NCBI GenBank assembly: GCA_040779335.1
Contig: JBFONV010000005.1
Location: 310,001-374,000 of the forward strand
Source: JBFONV01 sp040779335
Lineage (GTDB): Bacteria > Pseudomonadota > Gammaproteobacteria > Enterobacterales > Alteromonadaceae
Direction: 5' to 3'
Length of the DNA stretch: 64,000 bases
In this document: positions 32,648 through 41,619 of the stretch, piece after piece
Position numbering within the stretch: position 1 is the stretch's first letter
Layout: each line of letters begins with the position of its first letter
Position numbers and translations under genes: made by a program
The notes under the pieces: model-generated
What the model saw: the letters and a program-made list of their open reading frames with translations, nothing else
Databases searched by the model: none
What the model was told of the DNA's origin: nothing

Positions 32648-34546
32648 ATGACTGATTCAGCTAAACCTGACATCTTTTATCCGAGTGAGGAAGTAATACA
32701 ACAAGCAAACGTAAGTGATTATGAGGCCATGTATAACTATTCAGTGACCGACCGTGAAGGTTTTTGGGCTGAACAGGCTGAAACACTTAAATGGTTTAAA
32801 AAATGGGACACTGTGCTTGATGACAGCAATGCCCCTTTTTACAAATGGTTTGACGGCGGTGAAATAAACATCGTTCACAATGCGATTGACCGTCACCTAG
32901 AAAATGCTAACCGCAATAAAATGGCAATTATCTGGGAAGGCGAAAACGGTCAAGTTCGTAACTTTTCTTATAACGGTTTAAACCGCGAAGTTTGTCAGTT
33001 TGCCAACGTGCTAAAAAGCATGGGGGTTAATAAAGGTGACATAGTTACCATTTACATGCCGCAAATACCTGAACTTGTTTTTGCAATGCTCGCATGCGCC
33101 AAAATTGGCGCGATTCATTCTGTTGTTTATGGTGGTTTTAGTACCGAAGCGTTAGCATCTCGTATTGATGATGCTCATAGCCGGGTATTGATCACCTCTG
33201 ATGGCGGATGGCGCCGCGGTAAAGCCATTGATCTTAAGTCTATCGCCAACGATGCCATGCAACGCTCACCTTCAATTGAAGTATGTATTTGCGTTAAAAA
33301 CAATGAACTAGACGTTGATATGGAACCTTCTCGTGATTTTTGGTTACATGACTTAAAAGCGTTACCGATTGCCAGTTCAAAATGTGAAACAGAACAAACC
33401 GATGCCGAAGACCCGCTTTTCATCCTTTATACCTCGGGAACTACTGGTAAACCTAAAGGTATGTTACATACCCATGGCGGCTATTCAGTTTATACCTCAA
33501 CGACTCATCGCATGGCGTTTGATATTAAGCCACAAGACAGATGGTGGTGTGCGGCCGATCCCGGTTGGATAACAGGTCACAGTTATATTGTTTATGGGCC
33601 ACTCATTAACGGTGCCACCATAATGCTTTATGAAGGTGCGCCGAATTATCCTTATCCAAATCGCTGGTGGCAGATCATTGAAAAATATGGCATTAATATT
33701 CTTTATACCTCACCAACCGCTATTAGAGGCTTAATGCGCTTTGGCGACCGCTGGCCAGCTAAGCATGACTTATCAAGTTTACGTTTGTTAGGTAGTGTTG
33801 GCGAGCCAATTAACCCTGAGGCATGGCGTTGGTATCATCATGTTATCGGTCAAGATAAATGCCCAATTATTGATACTTGGTGGCAAACGGAGACCGGTGG
33901 TTTCATGATCTGTCCACTACCGATCACCCCACTTAAACCAGGTTCAGCCACTAAGCCTTTCTTTGGCAATGAAATTGGTATTGTTGACGACGACGGTAAG
34001 GAAGTGGGCCCAAATGAAGAAGGCAAACTCATCGTTAAAAATCCTTGGCCTGGTATGGCAAGAACCATTTTCAAAGATGATGAACGCTACGCGGACTTAT
34101 ATTGGAGCCAAGATAAAGATGGAGCTTGGAAGTACCTTGCTGGTGATAGCGCCAAGATTGACGAAGACGGTTATATCTGGGTTATCGGACGCATGGATGA
34201 AGTGCTGAAAGTCAGTGGCTATCGTTTGGGAACAGCGGAAATTGAAAGCGCGCTAGTCAGTCACCCTAAAGTGAGTGAAGCGGCAGCGGTTGGCTTACCA
34301 CACGAACTAAAAGGTAACGCCATTCATACCTACGTTATTTTACAAGCGGGACTTGAAGGCGATAAGGAACTTGAGCAAGAATTGCGCGCTCATGTTGGCA
34401 ATGAAATGGGTAAAATCGCCATGCCAGAGTGCGTCGAATTTGTTGATTCATTACCAAAAACACGTTCTGGCAAGATAATGCGACGCGTATTAAAAGCGCG
34501 TGCATTAGGTCAAGACGAAGGAGATTTAAGTACCTTGGAAGAGTAG
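32648..34546 (+). CDS. acs: Acetyl-CoA synthetase
   Basis: Acs converts acetate, ATP and CoA to acetyl-CoA through acetyl-AMP. The 632-residue protein shows TSGTTGKPKGMLHTHGGY, the WWQTETGG motif, the hinge region GRMDEVLKVSGYRLGTAEIE and the C-terminal PKTRSGKIMRR, whose Lys is acetylated for control in other bacteria. ATG 32648 is chosen because GGAGAG lies 7 nt upstream and the N-terminus then matches the family; a frame from 32609 adds 13 unlikely residues. It is the probable target of the CrbS/CrbR pair and precedes a porin gene. Confidence 0.95.
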   Translation: MTDSAKPDIFYPSEEVIQQANVSDYEAMYNYSVTDREGFWAEQAETLKWFKKWDTVLDDSNAPFYKWFDGGEINIVHNAIDRHLENANRNKMAIIWEGENGQVRNFSYNGLNREVCQFANVLKSMGVNKGDIVTIYMPQIPELVFAMLACAKIGAIHSVVYGGFSTEALASRIDDAHSRVLITSDGGWRRGKAIDLKSIANDAMQRSPSIEVCICVKNNELDVDMEPSRDFWLHDLKALPIASSKCETEQTDAEDPLFILYTSGTTGKPKGMLHTHGGYSVYTSTTHRMAFDIKPQDRWWCAADPGWITGHSYIVYGPLINGATIMLYEGAPNYPYPNRWWQIIEKYGINILYTSPTAIRGLMRFGDRWPAKHDLSSLRLLGSVGEPINPEAWRWYHHVIGQDKCPIIDTWWQTETGGFMICPLPITPLKPGSATKPFFGNEIGIVDDDGKEVGPNEEGKLIVKNPWPGMARTIFKDDERYADLYWSQDKDGAWKYLAGDSAKIDEDGYIWVIGRMDEVLKVSGYRLGTAEIESALVSHPKVSEAAAVGLPHELKGNAIHTYVILQAGLEGDKELEQELRAHVGNEMGKIAMPECVEFVDSLPKTRSGKIMRRVLKARALGQDEGDLSTLEE

Positions 34547-34601
34547 GTACTTAACCATAACTACGCAAAAACAATAATAACAATAACAGCTCCACCATAA
34601 A

Positions 34602-34622
34602 ATGGGGTCATGCCGACCCCAT
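34602..34622. repeat. Hairpin between acs and the porin gene
   Basis: ATGGGGTC (34602-34609) and GACCCCAT (34615-34622) form an 8-bp stem with a 5-nt loop, 56 bp after acs. There is no T run on the plus strand, so it may only partly stop or protect the acs transcript. Confidence 0.5.
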
Positions 34623-34700
34623 ATAACAATGACATTAAAAGGCCTGTGAAAACCTCGCAGTAACTTTCTACGGCCAAAAAACAGTAAATGGGGAATAAAA

Positions 34701-35735
34701 ATGTGTAACAACAAGCAACTTTTATTGGCGACTAGCCTATTGTTTTTGGCGGGTTCTGCTAATGCAGCCTACGACATTAAAATTGACGATAATAGTAAAA
34801 TCAGCTTCGGCGGCTATATTAAATTAGACGCCCGCTATGTAGACGGCAACATTAACAGTATTACTAAGGATTACTGGGCGGGGGCCGGTAATGTTGGCGA
34901 TATATCACAGTTTAGTTTTAGAGCGACCGAAAGCCGCTTTAACACCAAATATGTCAATGGCGATATAACCGGATTTATTGAATTAGACTTCCACGGTGGT
35001 GGTGGTAACGAAATAGTGTCAAATTCAGCTAATCCGCGCTTACGTCATGCCTTTATCAAATACCAAAACATTTTAGTTGGTCAAACCTGGTCGACCTTCG
35101 TTAATACCAGCGCGTTGGCCGAAGCCGTTGATTTTGCCGGACCACTCGTCGCTTCTGCATTCATCAGGCAAGGGCAAGTGCGCTACACTCAAGGTAACTT
35201 CCAAGTAGCGTTAGAAAACCCTGAATCAGATAAAGGCGATCCTAGCCAAGACTCAATTCCTGATGTTATTGCCAAATATACCTTTAAAGGCGACTGGGGC
35301 AACATCTCCGTTGCCGGCCTTGCGCGTCAGTTAAATACTGTCGGTGGCAACTCAGAATCAGCGCTTGGTTACGGAATTGCTGGGCAAATTAAAACCGTGG
35401 GTAAAGATGATTTCAGATTTCAACTTCACGGCGGTGAAACGGGTCGCTATGTTGGTGTAGTTGCCGCACGAGATCTAGTCGGCGAACAAGTAGAAGAATC
35501 AACCTCAGTGCTGGTTGCCTATCGTCATTTTTGGACAGATGACATTCGCAGTACGGTTTTTTATGGGAATACCACGACCGATGTTGCCGATGCTGACAGA
35601 ACGCATTGGGGGGTGAATATCTTTAAAAACTATACACCTAAGCTTTCTTTTGGCTTTGAAGTAGGTAATTTTGATTCTGCCGATCAAAATGCAGATTCTA
35701 ATTACGCTCAATTTTCAGCGAAGTATGCCCTTTAA
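34701..35735 (+). CDS. DcaP-like outer-membrane porin
   Basis: A 344-residue protein with a signal peptide (cleavage ANA-AYD near residue 22). ISFGGYIKLDARY, then FRATESRFNTKY and GDITGFIELDFHGG, are typical of DcaP-like trimeric porins, which pass dicarboxylates and other small acids. The C-terminus YAQFSAKYAL fits strand ends. Lying 155 bp after acs on the same strand, it probably helps bring acetate or related acids through the outer membrane. A strong terminator follows. Confidence 0.8.
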   Translation: MCNNKQLLLATSLLFLAGSANAAYDIKIDDNSKISFGGYIKLDARYVDGNINSITKDYWAGAGNVGDISQFSFRATESRFNTKYVNGDITGFIELDFHGGGGNEIVSNSANPRLRHAFIKYQNILVGQTWSTFVNTSALAEAVDFAGPLVASAFIRQGQVRYTQGNFQVALENPESDKGDPSQDSIPDVIAKYTFKGDWGNISVAGLARQLNTVGGNSESALGYGIAGQIKTVGKDDFRFQLHGGETGRYVGVVAARDLVGEQVEESTSVLVAYRHFWTDDIRSTVFYGNTTTDVADADRTHWGVNIFKNYTPKLSFGFEVGNFDSADQNADSNYAQFSAKYAL

Positions 35736-35765
35736 TGCATTAGGCAGCACAAGTTTGCGTTAGTT

Positions 35766-35812
35766 AACCTCTAATAGAGGTTGTTTGGGGAAGCTCTGCT
35801 TCCCCCTTTTTT
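35766..35812 (+). terminator. Terminator after the porin gene
   Basis: GGGGAAGC (35787-35794) and GCTTCCCC (35798-35805) with a 3-nt loop are followed by C and six T. A second palindrome, AACCTCTA-A-TAGAGGTT (35766-35782), lies directly before it. Confidence 0.9.
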
Positions 35813-35833
35813 ATTACCATGCAATAATCGCGA

Positions 35834-36400
35834 TTATTGTTCCACTTCTTGCATCAGTGACATCACCCAGTCGAGGTTATCTTTCACAAATTGAATGTCG
35901 GCAGTACTTGCACTTTTAACAGCTTCGTTCATCCGTTCGTTATAAACTTTGGTCTGTGCCAATTGAGCTTCCATTTCAGCAACGACACTTTCGGGCAAAC
36001 CTTTGCTTTTCATTTTTGCAATGTGCTCAAGTTGTGCTGCGTTCATTGCTTTCAACTGCTCTGCCATCATGGGGTTTTGCTGCATATGCGCACTAAAAAC
36101 ACTGCCCATGATCCGCTGAGAAATGGCCATTAATTCATTCAAATCTTCAACGTTTGCTTTTGCTAAAATCGCTTTTATTTCAGGATAAGCGGGGGAATTT
36201 TCAATCTGATCCAGCAGATTTTGAGCATCCAATTTGCCCAATTCCTCGATATTATTCAGCAGACCCGGATATTCATCCTTGAGTTGGCTAATTTGCTCTG
36301 ACGCTTCAAAAAACGCTTGTACCGACTTCTTGCTCAAGGTTTCACTGGCACTGGCAATAAACGACTGACACACTAACAAAAAAACAATCACGTATTTCAT
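35834..36400 (-). CDS. Periplasmic helical protein of unknown function
   Basis: A 188-residue protein with a signal peptide (MKYVIVFLLVCQSFIASA) followed by an all-helical, Glu/Gln/Met-rich sequence without cysteines. No known family was recognised. It converges on the porin gene and follows tex by 42 bp on the same strand, so it might be read through from tex. It could be a small chaperone-like or scaffold protein; there is no direct evidence. Confidence 0.6.
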   Translation of the reverse strand: MKYVIVFLLVCQSFIASASETLSKKSVQAFFEASEQISQLKDEYPGLLNNIEELGKLDAQNLLDQIENSPAYPEIKAILAKANVEDLNELMAISQRIMGSVFSAHMQQNPMMAEQLKAMNAAQLEHIAKMKSKGLPESVVAEMEAQLAQTKVYNERMNEAVKSASTADIQFVKDNLDWVMSLMQEVEQ

Positions 36401-36442
36401 TTTTAATTCCCTTAGTCTATTGATATCAAAAGCGATATCATC

Positions 36443-38800
36443 CTATTTTTTCAACTTAGCAAAAGCATCCGCAAACGCATTGCCCATTGCCGCATTGCCT
36501 GGCTCTTTAGCTTTAGGTTTAGCGGGTTTATTTGACCGTTGTTGCACTGATTGCAGCTTTTTAGCTGCAGACGCTTGTTGGCTTTTTTGCCCGGTGTTTT
36601 TATTCGATGTGCTGGTATTACTTTGGGCAACTTTTTCATCTAAACGCATGGTTAAACTAATACGTTTTCGAGCAGGGTCAACCTCAACCACTTTAACCTT
36701 AACAATTTCTCCGGCTTTAACGACTTCACGCGGATCGCTAACAAACTTATCGGTTAAAGAGGAAATATGCACTAAACCATCTTGATGGACACCAATATCA
36801 ACAAAGGCACCAAAATTAGCAACATTTGAAATAACCCCCTCAAGAATCATCCCAACTTTTAGATCGGCAATGGTATTAATACCTTCTTGAAAGGCCGCAG
36901 TTTTAAATTCAGGCCTTGGATCGCGACCCGGTTTTTCCAGCTCATTAACAATGTCTTTGACTGTTAACTCCCCGAAACTACTCGAGACAACATCGGCAAT
37001 ATTGAGTTGTTTTAATACTTCGGGAGAGCCCATCACTGACTTTATATCACTGTTTAGCTTCGCAATAATATCTTGTACTACCGGATAGGTTTCAGGATGA
37101 ACACCTGAACAATCAAGTGGATTATCGCCGTCGATAATGCGCAAGAACCCTGCCGATTGCTCAAACGCTTTAGGACCTAAGCGCGGTACGTTCGTTAATG
37201 CTTTGCGATTGGTAAATGGGCCATTTTGGTCGCGATAATGGACAATGTTTTGTGCCATGGTTTTATTTAAACCCGCGACACGGGTAAGTAACGCCGCTGA
37301 TGCGCTGTTTAAATCAACACCAACAGCATTAACACAATCTTCGACGACATCATCAAGTGCTTTTATCAATTGGCTCTGGCTAACATCATGTTGATATTGA
37401 CCGACACCTATGGCTTTTGGATCAATTTTCACTAATTCAGCAAGCGGGTCTTGTAAACGACGGGCGATGGACACAGCGCCACGAAGCGACACGTCAAGCT
37501 CTGGGAATTCTTTAGCAGCAAACTCAGAAGCAGAATACACCGAGGCACCGGCTTCGCTGACGATCATTTTGACAGGTTTAGACGCTTCTATCGCTTGAAT
37601 AACTTCTGCGACCAATTTATCACTTTCACGAGAACCTGTGCCGTTACCGATAGCGATCAGTTCAACCTTGTGCTGATTACACAAGTTCACCAGCGTTCTA
37701 ACCGATTTATCCCAGTTATTTTGTGGTGCATGCGGAAAAATAGTGGCGGTATGTAACAGCTTGCTAGTGGCATCAACTATCGCTAATTTACAACCTGTAC
37801 GTAAGCCTGGATCTAAGCCAAGCGTGGTTTTAGGCCCTGCAGGTGCTGCCATTAATAGATCATTAAGATTACGGGCGAAGACTTTTATCGACTCGATTTC
37901 GGCTTTTTCACGCAAATTTCCCAGTAGTTCATTCTCTAGGCTAGCGCTAAGTTTAATTTTCCAGGCCGATTGCACGACTTTCGTTAAAAAACTGGCTGCC
38001 GCTTGGCCCGTTAAACGAAAGTTAAAGTGTTCTATGATCAGATTTTCAGCGCTAGATACGTGGCTGTCTTCCTGCTGAGGATCAACGACAATACTTAATT
38101 GTAAAAAGCCTTCATTTCGCCCCCTAAACATAGCAAGCGCACGATGTGACGGCACCGTTCTTAATAGTTCAGAATGTTCAAAGTAGTCGCGATACTTGGC
38201 CGCTTCTTGCGCTTTGTTTTTTGAAACTTTACTGGATAAATGCGCCTGCTTTAAAATATGACGACGCAATTTTTGCAATAGGTTTGCATCTTCACCAAAG
38301 CGTTCTATTAATATAGAAGTGACACCTTCGAGTACCGATTTTTCGTCATCAAAACCATGTTCTTTATTGATAAAATCATGTGCTTGTTGTTCCGGTACTA
38401 ATTGCCAATTTTGAAATAATTTGTCCGCTAGTGGCTCTAGCCCAGCGGCTATAGCTATTTGGCCTTTAGTACGACGTTTTGGTTTATAAGGTAAATATAA
38501 ATCTTCTAATCGGGTTTTATTGTCTGCATCAGCAATTTCTTTTGCTAATTCTGAGGTTAGCTTTCCTTGGTGTTCAATATTGGTAAGAATGACTTTGCGA
38601 CGTTCTTCAAGTTCACGTAAATAGCCTAATCGTTGAGCAAGGTGGCGTAAATGATTGTCATCCAGCCCTTGAGTTGCCTCTTTACGATAACGCGCAATAA
38701 AGGGCACAGTTGCGCCGTCATCTAGCAATGTAATAGCCGATGTTACCTGTGACGTTTTTACGTTAAGTTCTTGAGCGATCAGCTCAGCAATTTTGATCAT
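36443..38800 (-). CDS. tex: RNA-binding transcription accessory protein Tex
   Basis: A 785-residue Tex/YhgF protein. Tex N-terminal helices (MIKIAELIAQELNVKTSQV), a YqgF/RNase H-like domain in the middle (TLGLDPGLRTGCKLAIVDA), helix-hairpin-helix motifs (VGVDLNSASAALLTRVAGL) and a C-terminal S1 domain at about 640-715 (NVANFGAFVDIGVHQDGLVH) occur in order. Tex helps maintain transcription and RNA/DNA stability. ATG 38800 gives the family's length; 22 extra hydrophobic residues from 38866 are rejected. The last 70 residues are a low-complexity Lys/Gln/Ser tail. Confidence 0.95.
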   Translation of the reverse strand: MIKIAELIAQELNVKTSQVTSAITLLDDGATVPFIARYRKEATQGLDDNHLRHLAQRLGYLRELEERRKVILTNIEHQGKLTSELAKEIADADNKTRLEDLYLPYKPKRRTKGQIAIAAGLEPLADKLFQNWQLVPEQQAHDFINKEHGFDDEKSVLEGVTSILIERFGEDANLLQKLRRHILKQAHLSSKVSKNKAQEAAKYRDYFEHSELLRTVPSHRALAMFRGRNEGFLQLSIVVDPQQEDSHVSSAENLIIEHFNFRLTGQAAASFLTKVVQSAWKIKLSASLENELLGNLREKAEIESIKVFARNLNDLLMAAPAGPKTTLGLDPGLRTGCKLAIVDATSKLLHTATIFPHAPQNNWDKSVRTLVNLCNQHKVELIAIGNGTGSRESDKLVAEVIQAIEASKPVKMIVSEAGASVYSASEFAAKEFPELDVSLRGAVSIARRLQDPLAELVKIDPKAIGVGQYQHDVSQSQLIKALDDVVEDCVNAVGVDLNSASAALLTRVAGLNKTMAQNIVHYRDQNGPFTNRKALTNVPRLGPKAFEQSAGFLRIIDGDNPLDCSGVHPETYPVVQDIIAKLNSDIKSVMGSPEVLKQLNIADVVSSSFGELTVKDIVNELEKPGRDPRPEFKTAAFQEGINTIADLKVGMILEGVISNVANFGAFVDIGVHQDGLVHISSLTDKFVSDPREVVKAGEIVKVKVVEVDPARKRISLTMRLDEKVAQSNTSTSNKNTGQKSQQASAAKKLQSVQQRSNKPAKPKAKEPGNAAMGNAFADAFAKLKK

Positions 38801-39225
38801 TGATTCATTAATCCAAGGCTTAGGTTTTGTGCACAATATAAATACAACCAGCATTATAGCGAACAACGTTTTAACAACAGTTGCGGTTAAAATTTACTGG
38901 CGATGAAAAATAAAGAGAGTTTACCAGTATCGATAAACTCTTTTAAGGATTATCTCACTAAAAATATCAACGCTAATTTAAGCGCTTAACCTTGCGAGAC
39001 TATATGTCTATAGATATTTTCGTTTGCGAATAAAGTGACTTGTTGAATGGTTTTGCAATCATGTGATCTGATCGCGCTGCTTAAATTCGGCACCATTCAT
39101 GTTCATTGACAGACTTCGCAAACGACACCTCTGCCTGACGAGAAGTGATGTAATGCAATAAAAAACATTCTCACTTAACCAAAACCTAGTCGCTATTCAT
39201 GAAATTTTAAGCAACTATAAACACA
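38801..39225. other. Intergenic stretch with no recognised gene
   Basis: 425 bp between tex and the hydrolase gene. It must contain the tex promoter. Only frames shorter than about 25 codons were seen, without ribosome sites. No clear hairpin terminator or repeat was found. Confidence 0.6.
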
Positions 39226-39780
39226 CTAGTTTTCCGCGCGACTTTGAATAAAACTAAGGTAGTGTTGCATACCTTTAGGATCAAAATTGACTGAACATTC
39301 ATTCATAAAGCCATGCAAATATACCGATTGCTCAATGGTGACATTGGTCGTTGTTGCCAGCTGCTCTATTAACGCCGGCACCGAAAAATGCGCCTCCATT
39401 TTTGGAAAAATCAACGTCATTGGTATAGTCGGGGTTAATGTCGGATAGTGCCGAATTTGTGAACCATAAAAACAATAGGTACTTTTTATCTGGCCACTCG
39501 ATAAAGCATTACTTACTTGCCAAAGCGCCGCCGCGCCAACACTAAAAGCGACAATAGACACTGGCTCAGTAATATTACGTAAATAGTGTTCAATGCTCGT
39601 GGCGTAGTGCTCGATTCCTTGATGTTCAATAAAATATTCATAGGCATGTGCTTCGTCGGCAAAATTAAGCATTTCGCCACCGTAAGGATCGAGTAGTTCA
39701 AACTCCCCAGACAAGCTTTTTGCCAGCGATAGCAAAGCCGGAGTTTTACCATAAATATCAGCGATTAATATAGTTTTCAT
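39226..39780 (-). CDS. Small alpha/beta hydrolase (dienelactone hydrolase-like)
   Basis: A 184-residue protein. MKTILIADIYGKTPALLSLA is a first strand and nucleophile-proximal loop, AFSVGAAALW carries the probable nucleophile Ser in an F-S-x-G elbow, and HGF near 155 carries the probable catalytic His. The size and order match small dienelactone hydrolase-like proteins. The substrate is unknown. It stands alone, 232 bp from the next upstream gene; that gap (39781-40012) holds no clear feature. Confidence 0.6.
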   Translation of the reverse strand: MKTILIADIYGKTPALLSLAKSLSGEFELLDPYGGEMLNFADEAHAYEYFIEHQGIEHYATSIEHYLRNITEPVSIVAFSVGAAALWQVSNALSSGQIKSTYCFYGSQIRHYPTLTPTIPMTLIFPKMEAHFSVPALIEQLATTTNVTIEQSVYLHGFMNECSVNFDPKGMQHYLSFIQSRAEN

Positions 39781-40012
39781 TATCGACCTGTTAATTTGTG
39801 TGCTACTCAGTAAACCTTACTATTGATTAGTCTACAACTCAGTGCCTTGCAACAGCACAATACCCTGTCAGCAAAAAATCGTACGGTGTCCGAAACTATG
39901 GTGCTATACACAGTAACAAGTTGGCAGGATATTCAATCTTTTGTGTGAGGGCGATTTTACGCTAGAAGGTATGCTTGTTCACTTTAAATTTTATTTATCA
40001 AGGTTACTTATT

Positions 40013-41086
40013 TTAAAACACTTCGGCCAATAAGTTCTCTACCGTCAACTGTTTTTGGGTGTTGTTATTGGTAGATACTAAATAATTAGAAAAATTAACT
40101 TTTTTCCACAGTTCGTCTTCTAGAAAAGTTAAGTGCTGGGCAACATTATCAATAGTTATCAGCTCATATTGGTTTAATAGGGGCGGTAATAAAAATCGAT
40201 CCACACCATTATCATAATCAACTATTTTAACTAAGGCATTGGCAACCATTAAAAAATGCCCACCAACAGACGCGGCTATATCTCCAGTTTTAACTTTTTG
40301 CAATGCCATTGGTAACCAATCAAAACCACCAATGATTGCTGGACTATTACTTATGGCATTATGTTCCTTTAGTATTTCAAGTGCCATTTGATCACCCGCA
40401 CACCAATAAGCATTAGTATTCGGATAACGCGTTACCATCAACGGAAAACGTTGGTGAATAATCGTCGGATCCCAATACATTGGAAATATTTGATTCACTA
40501 TAACGTTATGAATACTGGTTTTATTTAACCTTTTAGATAGAGCACTTTGTCTATCTATGGATACTCCGTCAAAGTCGCCACCAACACCTGATATATACAT
40601 CGGTTGTTCAGGTGATTTTTTAAAGTGAGCTTTAATCATGGCATCTAATAGTAATTCGCCACCAGCTTTATTATCGTAATTAACCTGTCCCAACCAATAT
40701 TTGTATTTTTCACGAGGGTTACCAATTTTCGCTTTAATATCTCCAGTAAAGGTTTGCTCTAGCGTAATAAAGGGAATTTTTGCTGATTCAAGTTCTTGAA
40801 ATACGGCGGCAGTATTTCCTAAAAATGGAAAAAAGATTAGATAATCTGGCTTGTGTTCTCTACTGATAATTTCATCGACAACTGCTTTAGAAGCAAAACG
40901 ATGCGAGTCACTATAAATAACTTCAAAATCGACCTCTAAACTCCTCGCTGCGGATTCTCCTACATGACTCACTAATTGCCAAAACAGTGGCCCTTTACTA
41001 TCAGGAACAATGAAAGTAACGTTAATATTTGCTGCACAAACTGGTACAGAAAAATATAGAATAAGCAGCAGAACACAGTTACGCAT
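40013..41086 (-). CDS. Periplasmic sugar-binding-like protein (Peripla_BP_4 type), orphan
   Basis: A 357-residue protein with a signal peptide (cleavage VCA-AN near residue 18) and the two-lobed fold of type 1 periplasmic binding proteins: NVTFIVPDSKGPLFWQLVS at the start, IYSDSHRFASKAVVDEI, WLGQVNYDNKAGGELL in the middle and AIIGGFDWLPMALQKVKTGD near the end. No ABC transporter permease or ATPase and no partner sensor gene is next to it. It may feed a chemoreceptor or a GGDEF/kinase sensor elsewhere. The ligand is unknown. Confidence 0.78.
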   Translation of the reverse strand: MRNCVLLLILYFSVPVCAANINVTFIVPDSKGPLFWQLVSHVGESAARSLEVDFEVIYSDSHRFASKAVVDEIISREHKPDYLIFFPFLGNTAAVFQELESAKIPFITLEQTFTGDIKAKIGNPREKYKYWLGQVNYDNKAGGELLLDAMIKAHFKKSPEQPMYISGVGGDFDGVSIDRQSALSKRLNKTSIHNVIVNQIFPMYWDPTIIHQRFPLMVTRYPNTNAYWCAGDQMALEILKEHNAISNSPAIIGGFDWLPMALQKVKTGDIAASVGGHFLMVANALVKIVDYDNGVDRFLLPPLLNQYELITIDNVAQHLTFLEDELWKKVNFSNYLVSTNNNTQKQLTVENLLAEVF

Positions 41087-41185
41087 AAAGTACCTGATTC
41101 ATCAAAAATGAAAAAGAGGCATGATTAACAAGTGTAGGTGGTTATTTACCATCAAGCCACTTGCTACTCATTGAATGTCGAAACG

Positions 41186-41212
41186 AATAAGCCTTGATAA
41201 ACAAGGCTTATT
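41186..41212 (-). terminator. Hairpin after the remnant gene
   Basis: AATAAGCCTTG (41186-41196) and CAAGGCTTATT (41202-41212) form a perfect 11-bp stem with a 5-nt loop, about 20 nt past the stop at 41234 on the minus strand. The trailing T run is weak. Confidence 0.65.
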
Positions 41213-41233
41213 TAAATCAAGAATGCTCAGCCC

Positions 41234-41615
41234 TTATTGGCATAAGCCGACACTTGCAATCGGATCATGCGGTAAAGTGCCAGACAAGCTGTCTATACAG
41301 AAATTTACCGACACACCGCCACTGGCTGCTGTTGTGGTTAATAGTTCAACCACACCATTTTGATCAGTAACCCCCGAAGCAGATTCATTCCAAGTTCCTG
41401 AAAATAATCCAGAAACATTCACTCCCACTACAGGCATACCTAAATTATCAACGACAGTAACCGTTGCTTTGCCGTATTTTGTACCTTTTCCTGCACCCAC
41501 GGTTCCTGTGACAATATTAATTAGCTACGGAAATTGACGTTGCCGTTTCTCCCCCGCCATTGCCATTGGAGCCATAAATGTCGAAAAGATGCTTATTAAA
41601 AATACCTAGCAAAAC
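41234..41615 (-). pseudogene. Remnant of a secreted protein: C-terminal Ig-like domain with frameshift
   Basis: The minus strand reads GSNGNGGGETATSISVAN, then a stop (41517-41519), and four bases later continues in another frame with IVTGTVGAGKGTKYGKATVT, VDNLGMPVVGVNVSG and onward to GLCQ. Removing a TAAT tandem insertion at 41516-41519 would restore one frame. The sequence is like the C-terminal Ig-like (Big) domains of secreted peptidases and nucleases of Alteromonadales. The N-terminal catalytic part is absent, replaced by the end of the RND gene just upstream. It is probably non-functional. Confidence 0.6.
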
Positions 41616-41619
41616 TCAT

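Noticed and set aside
38801..38866. 22-residue N-terminal extension of Tex
   Set aside because: Hydrophobic and absent from the family; the ATG at 38800 gives the standard start.
39060..39085. CRP-like site (TGTGATCTGATCGCG)
   Set aside because: The right half does not match TCACA and the site is over 260 bp from tex.
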